This document shows positions 15,971 through 17,280 of a stretch of 17,280 nt of DNA, in pieces; position 1 is the stretch's first letter, and every line of letters starts with the position of its first letter. Made by a program: the position numbers and the translations under genes. A model generated the notes under the pieces. The model saw only the letters and a program-made list of their open reading frames with translations, was not told the origin of the DNA and ran no database searches. Source of the DNA: Acidaminococcus sp. (GTDB taxonomy: Bacteria; Bacillota; Negativicutes; Acidaminococcales; Acidaminococcaceae); the NCBI GenBank assembly GCA_019416065.1, contig DXYB01000042.1, positions 1 to 17,280 on the forward strand, written 5' to 3'.

Positions 15971-15999
15971 ACTATAGTGTAGCATGACGCAGCAGAAAA
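15971..15999 (-). promoter_or_regulatory. Candidate promoter of the cupin gene
   Basis: TATAGT (15971-15976) on the minus strand is preceded, across 17 bases, by a weak -35, TTTTCT. It is placed about 40 bases upstream of the ATG at 15929. Confidence 0.4.
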
Positions 16000-16063
16000 T
16001 TATGTTGTTCCACAAACATAGGCAACAAACCCCATCTTACAAAAGTTATATTTTCCAGCAACC

Positions 16064-16098
16064 AAAAGGAGCCTATGGAGTACATACCCATAAGCCCC
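16064..16098 (-). terminator. Terminator of the M15-type peptidase gene
   Basis: A stem of about 12 bp (16087-16098 with 16068-16080), with three G-U wobbles and a short loop, is followed by TTTT on the minus strand. It lies 17 bases past the stop at 16115. Confidence 0.65.
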
Positions 16099-16114
16099 TT
16101 GCATAGCATATAGT

Positions 16115-16792
16115 TTAAATAAATTCCTTATAAGAATAGCCAGAATAGCTCCCACGATACTCACGGGGATAGATCGTAATATCGTAATGTCCATTTTCCG
16201 GTTCCGGGCGAAATTGATGCTTGTACAAAGCCAGTGTTTGCCGCAACACCTTAAACGCACGGGAACCCCATCCCACACCGTTATTTGAAATATCCACCTT
16301 GTAACCGTTTTCATGGGAATATGTCCCGGAGGAATGAAATCCCTTTTCGCTGCCACCGGTAATAATAAAATTCACGTTATATTTTCTTGCATTTCGGTTC
16401 AAGGTATCCAGAAAGGCCATAGTCGTAGGTTTAAAGTGGGCCGTATCCGTAACGCGATTGTGCCCCCAAGGCGTATGTAACCCCTCTTTGCTACTCCACT
16501 TGATCAAATTACTCTTCCCAAAATCCCGTCGGGGCCGATAGGCTTCCATGGATAACCGAGCAAAATTTTTCTTTGTGATCCGTTCCAAGGGTTCTACTTT
16601 ATAAGTCCCCTGACGGGACGCTTCCACCCTTCGTGGTGCAGTTACGGTCGTTGAGGACACCTTATAAGAAAGCTGGGTACGGGGCACCGCCGCCCGGATC
16701 GCCACAGCCCGGCTCTTCATCCCGGCGGCAAAGCCCGTCCCCGAACCTGCCACACAGCAAGTAACAAGAACAACGGCTGCCGTTTTTTTCAT
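16115..16792 (-). CDS. Secreted M15-type metallopeptidase (predicted peptidoglycan carboxypeptidase)
   Basis: 225 residues. A Sec signal peptide is evident (MKKTAAVVLVTCC... with cleavage near FAA at 21-23), which is why the ATG at 16792 is preferred to the GTG at 16816. The ribosome binding site GGGAG is rather far away (13 bases), so this choice is not certain. The catalytic domain at about 115-210 has the M15 pattern SHxxGxxxD at 159-167 (ligands H160 and D167). A later ExxH in ENGHYD gives catalytic E199 and ligand H202, so the VanX/DacB-like active-site set is complete. Known members cut D-Ala-containing cell wall peptides. Residues 30-75 form a basic, probably disordered linker. The protein probably acts outside the cytoplasmic membrane. 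It is flanked by its own promoter candidate and terminator. Confidence 0.78.
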   Translation of the reverse strand: MKKTAAVVLVTCCVAGSGTGFAAGMKSRAVAIRAAVPRTQLSYKVSSTTVTAPRRVEASRQGTYKVEPLERITKKNFARLSMEAYRPRRDFGKSNLIKWSSKEGLHTPWGHNRVTDTAHFKPTTMAFLDTLNRNARKYNVNFIITGGSEKGFHSSGTYSHENGYKVDISNNGVGWGSRAFKVLRQTLALYKHQFRPEPENGHYDITIYPREYRGSYSGYSYKEFI

Positions 16793-16830
16793 AAAAAGTC
16801 CACATCTCCCTTGCACAAATTAGATAACGA

Positions 16831-16839
16831 AATATATCA
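16831..16839 (-). promoter_or_regulatory. Candidate extended -10 promoter of the M15-type peptidase gene
   Basis: TGATATATT on the minus strand reads as an extended -10 (TGn plus TATATT). No good -35 is seen at 17 bases. Confidence 0.35.
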
Positions 16840-16899
16840 CTCCACTGAAAATCCTCTAGGCTACATCAGGGAAGCAACTTTATCTTACCATATATTGTG

Positions 16900-16931
16900 G
16901 TGAAAAAGCGTAGGAAAGCCTAACTTTTCAC
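16900..16931. repeat. Hairpin with nested stems
   Basis: Outer arms GTGAAAA (16900-16906) and TTTTCAC (16925-16931) enclose inner arms TAGG (16911-16914) and CCTA (16919-16922). There is no clear U-run, so it could be a weak terminator for the minus-strand gene to the right or a regulatory structure. Confidence 0.5.
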
Positions 16932-16933
16932 AT

Positions 16934-16951
16934 TTTTGCTACAAAGCAAAA
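16934..16951. repeat. Hairpin, seven-bp stem with four-base loop
   Basis: TTTTGCT (16934-16940) pairs with AGCAAAA (16945-16951). On the plus strand a T-rich run (16952-16959) follows, which looks like a terminator, but no plus-strand gene precedes it. Confidence 0.5.
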
Positions 16952-17059
16952 TTCTTTTTACTTTATTTTCTTCAATGCCAAAAACTGGCTTTATTTCTGC
17001 ATTTTTTGTTTTCCGTTTTTCATAAATCGCATTATTTCCATATTAAAAATTCTGTTTTG

Positions 17060-17074
17060 TGCACACTATGTGCA
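17060..17074. promoter_or_regulatory. Palindrome, operator-like
   Basis: TGCACA and TGTGCA are perfect six-base arms around a three-base centre. It lies about 40 bases past the stop of the partial gene and some 270 bases upstream of the M15-type peptidase gene. No regulator can be assigned. Confidence 0.35.
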
Positions 17075-17114
17075 GTTCTGATCCGTATTTGCAGGTATTG
17101 TTAGCATTAATTAA

Positions 17115-17280
17115 CTAACTAGACTTGCTTTGCTCCAGCTTGAAACATTCCATTTCATCAATTTGGAATGTCAGCGTTTTGACTGTTGCCGCCTGTTTTC
17201 GGATAATTTCAGCCTGTTCTTCAATGGTGTTTTCTGTCAAGCAAAATTCCCCAAAAAGAGCATCGAATTTCCCCACTTTC
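17115..17280 (-). CDS. C-terminal tail of an unidentified protein, truncated by the window edge
   Basis: An open frame enters from the right edge and ends at TAG (17115-17117), giving the last 54 residues of a minus-strand gene. The tail reads ...ENTIEEQAEIIRKQAATVKTL at its centre, is rich in Glu, Lys and Gln, and is probably helical. It ends in a Lys/Ser-rich tip. The acidic-basic helix resembles the C-terminal dimerisation helix of MerR-type regulators, but the DNA-binding part is outside the window and this identity is weak. The frame is too short for a firm call, although the protein-like composition supports coding. Confidence 0.55.
   Translation of the reverse strand, partial: KVGKFDALFGEFCLTENTIEEQAEIIRKQAATVKTLTFQIDEMECFKLEQSKSS

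Larger units (their letters stand above)
16793..17114. other. Non-coding, AT-rich intergenic stretch with palindromes
   Basis: No credible gene is seen on either strand. It contains the peptidase promoter candidate (16831-16839), two adjacent hairpins (16900-16931 and 16934-16951) and a palindrome TGCACA-CTA-TGTGCA at 17060-17074. One of these probably ends the partial gene to the right. Confidence 0.6.

Noticed and set aside
17145..17171. Inverted repeat ACATTCCA/TGGAATGT near the end of the partial gene
   Set aside because: It lies wholly within the coding tail and before the stop, with no T-run, so it is probably chance.
1..17280. Mobile elements, CRISPR arrays, tRNA or rRNA genes
   Set aside because: No transposase or integrase motifs, no regularly spaced repeats, and no tRNA or rRNA sequence was seen on either strand.

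Overview
The window looks like chromosomal DNA of a Gram-positive-lineage bacterium of intermediate GC content, most likely a member of the Negativicutes. The reasons are a single-chain clade II PurL, an M16C presequence-protease-type peptidase, AGGAGG-like ribosome binding sites, sigma-A type promoters, and secreted proteins with short Sec signal peptides. The taxonomic placement is inference. No phage, transposon, CRISPR array, tRNA or rRNA gene was seen. Almost every gene is on the minus strand; the exception is trxA.

Layout from left to right. (1) Positions 51-730 hold a HAD phosphatase with its own promoter and terminator. (2) Positions 851-1230 hold an unrecognised 66-residue gene with a promoter, a hairpin-bearing leader and a strong terminator. 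(3) Positions 1395-4331 hold a large M16C zinc peptidase. (4) Positions 4372-10343 form a three-gene operon, transcribed right to left: a DUF2156 protein, an Eis-like GNAT acetyltransferase, then purL, ending at a strong terminator. The first gene appears to start at an ATT codon.

(5) Positions 10364-14735 form a second operon: a secreted protein of unknown function, a BrxD-like P-loop ATPase (the two genes overlap by 20 bases), and an Lhr-like superfamily II helicase. The ATPase and helicase resemble the brxD and brxHI components of BREX-type defence loci, but no methyltransferase, PglZ or TerB gene is nearby. This is the best candidate for a poorly described DNA-processing or defence module in the window.

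(6) Positions 14762-15260 hold thioredoxin (trxA), divergent from operon 5, with interleaved promoters and a strong terminator it shares with the next gene. (7) Positions 15276-15929 hold a two-domain cupin protein. (8) Positions 16115-16792 hold a secreted M15-type metallopeptidase with a complete set of predicted catalytic residues. (9) The right end carries a non-coding, palindrome-rich stretch and the C-terminal tail of an unidentified minus-strand gene running off the window.

Apart from the metabolic and redox genes (purL, trxA, HAD phosphatase), the theme is envelope-directed and DNA-directed accessory functions. The ATPase-helicase pair and the unusual ATT start deserve most attention.
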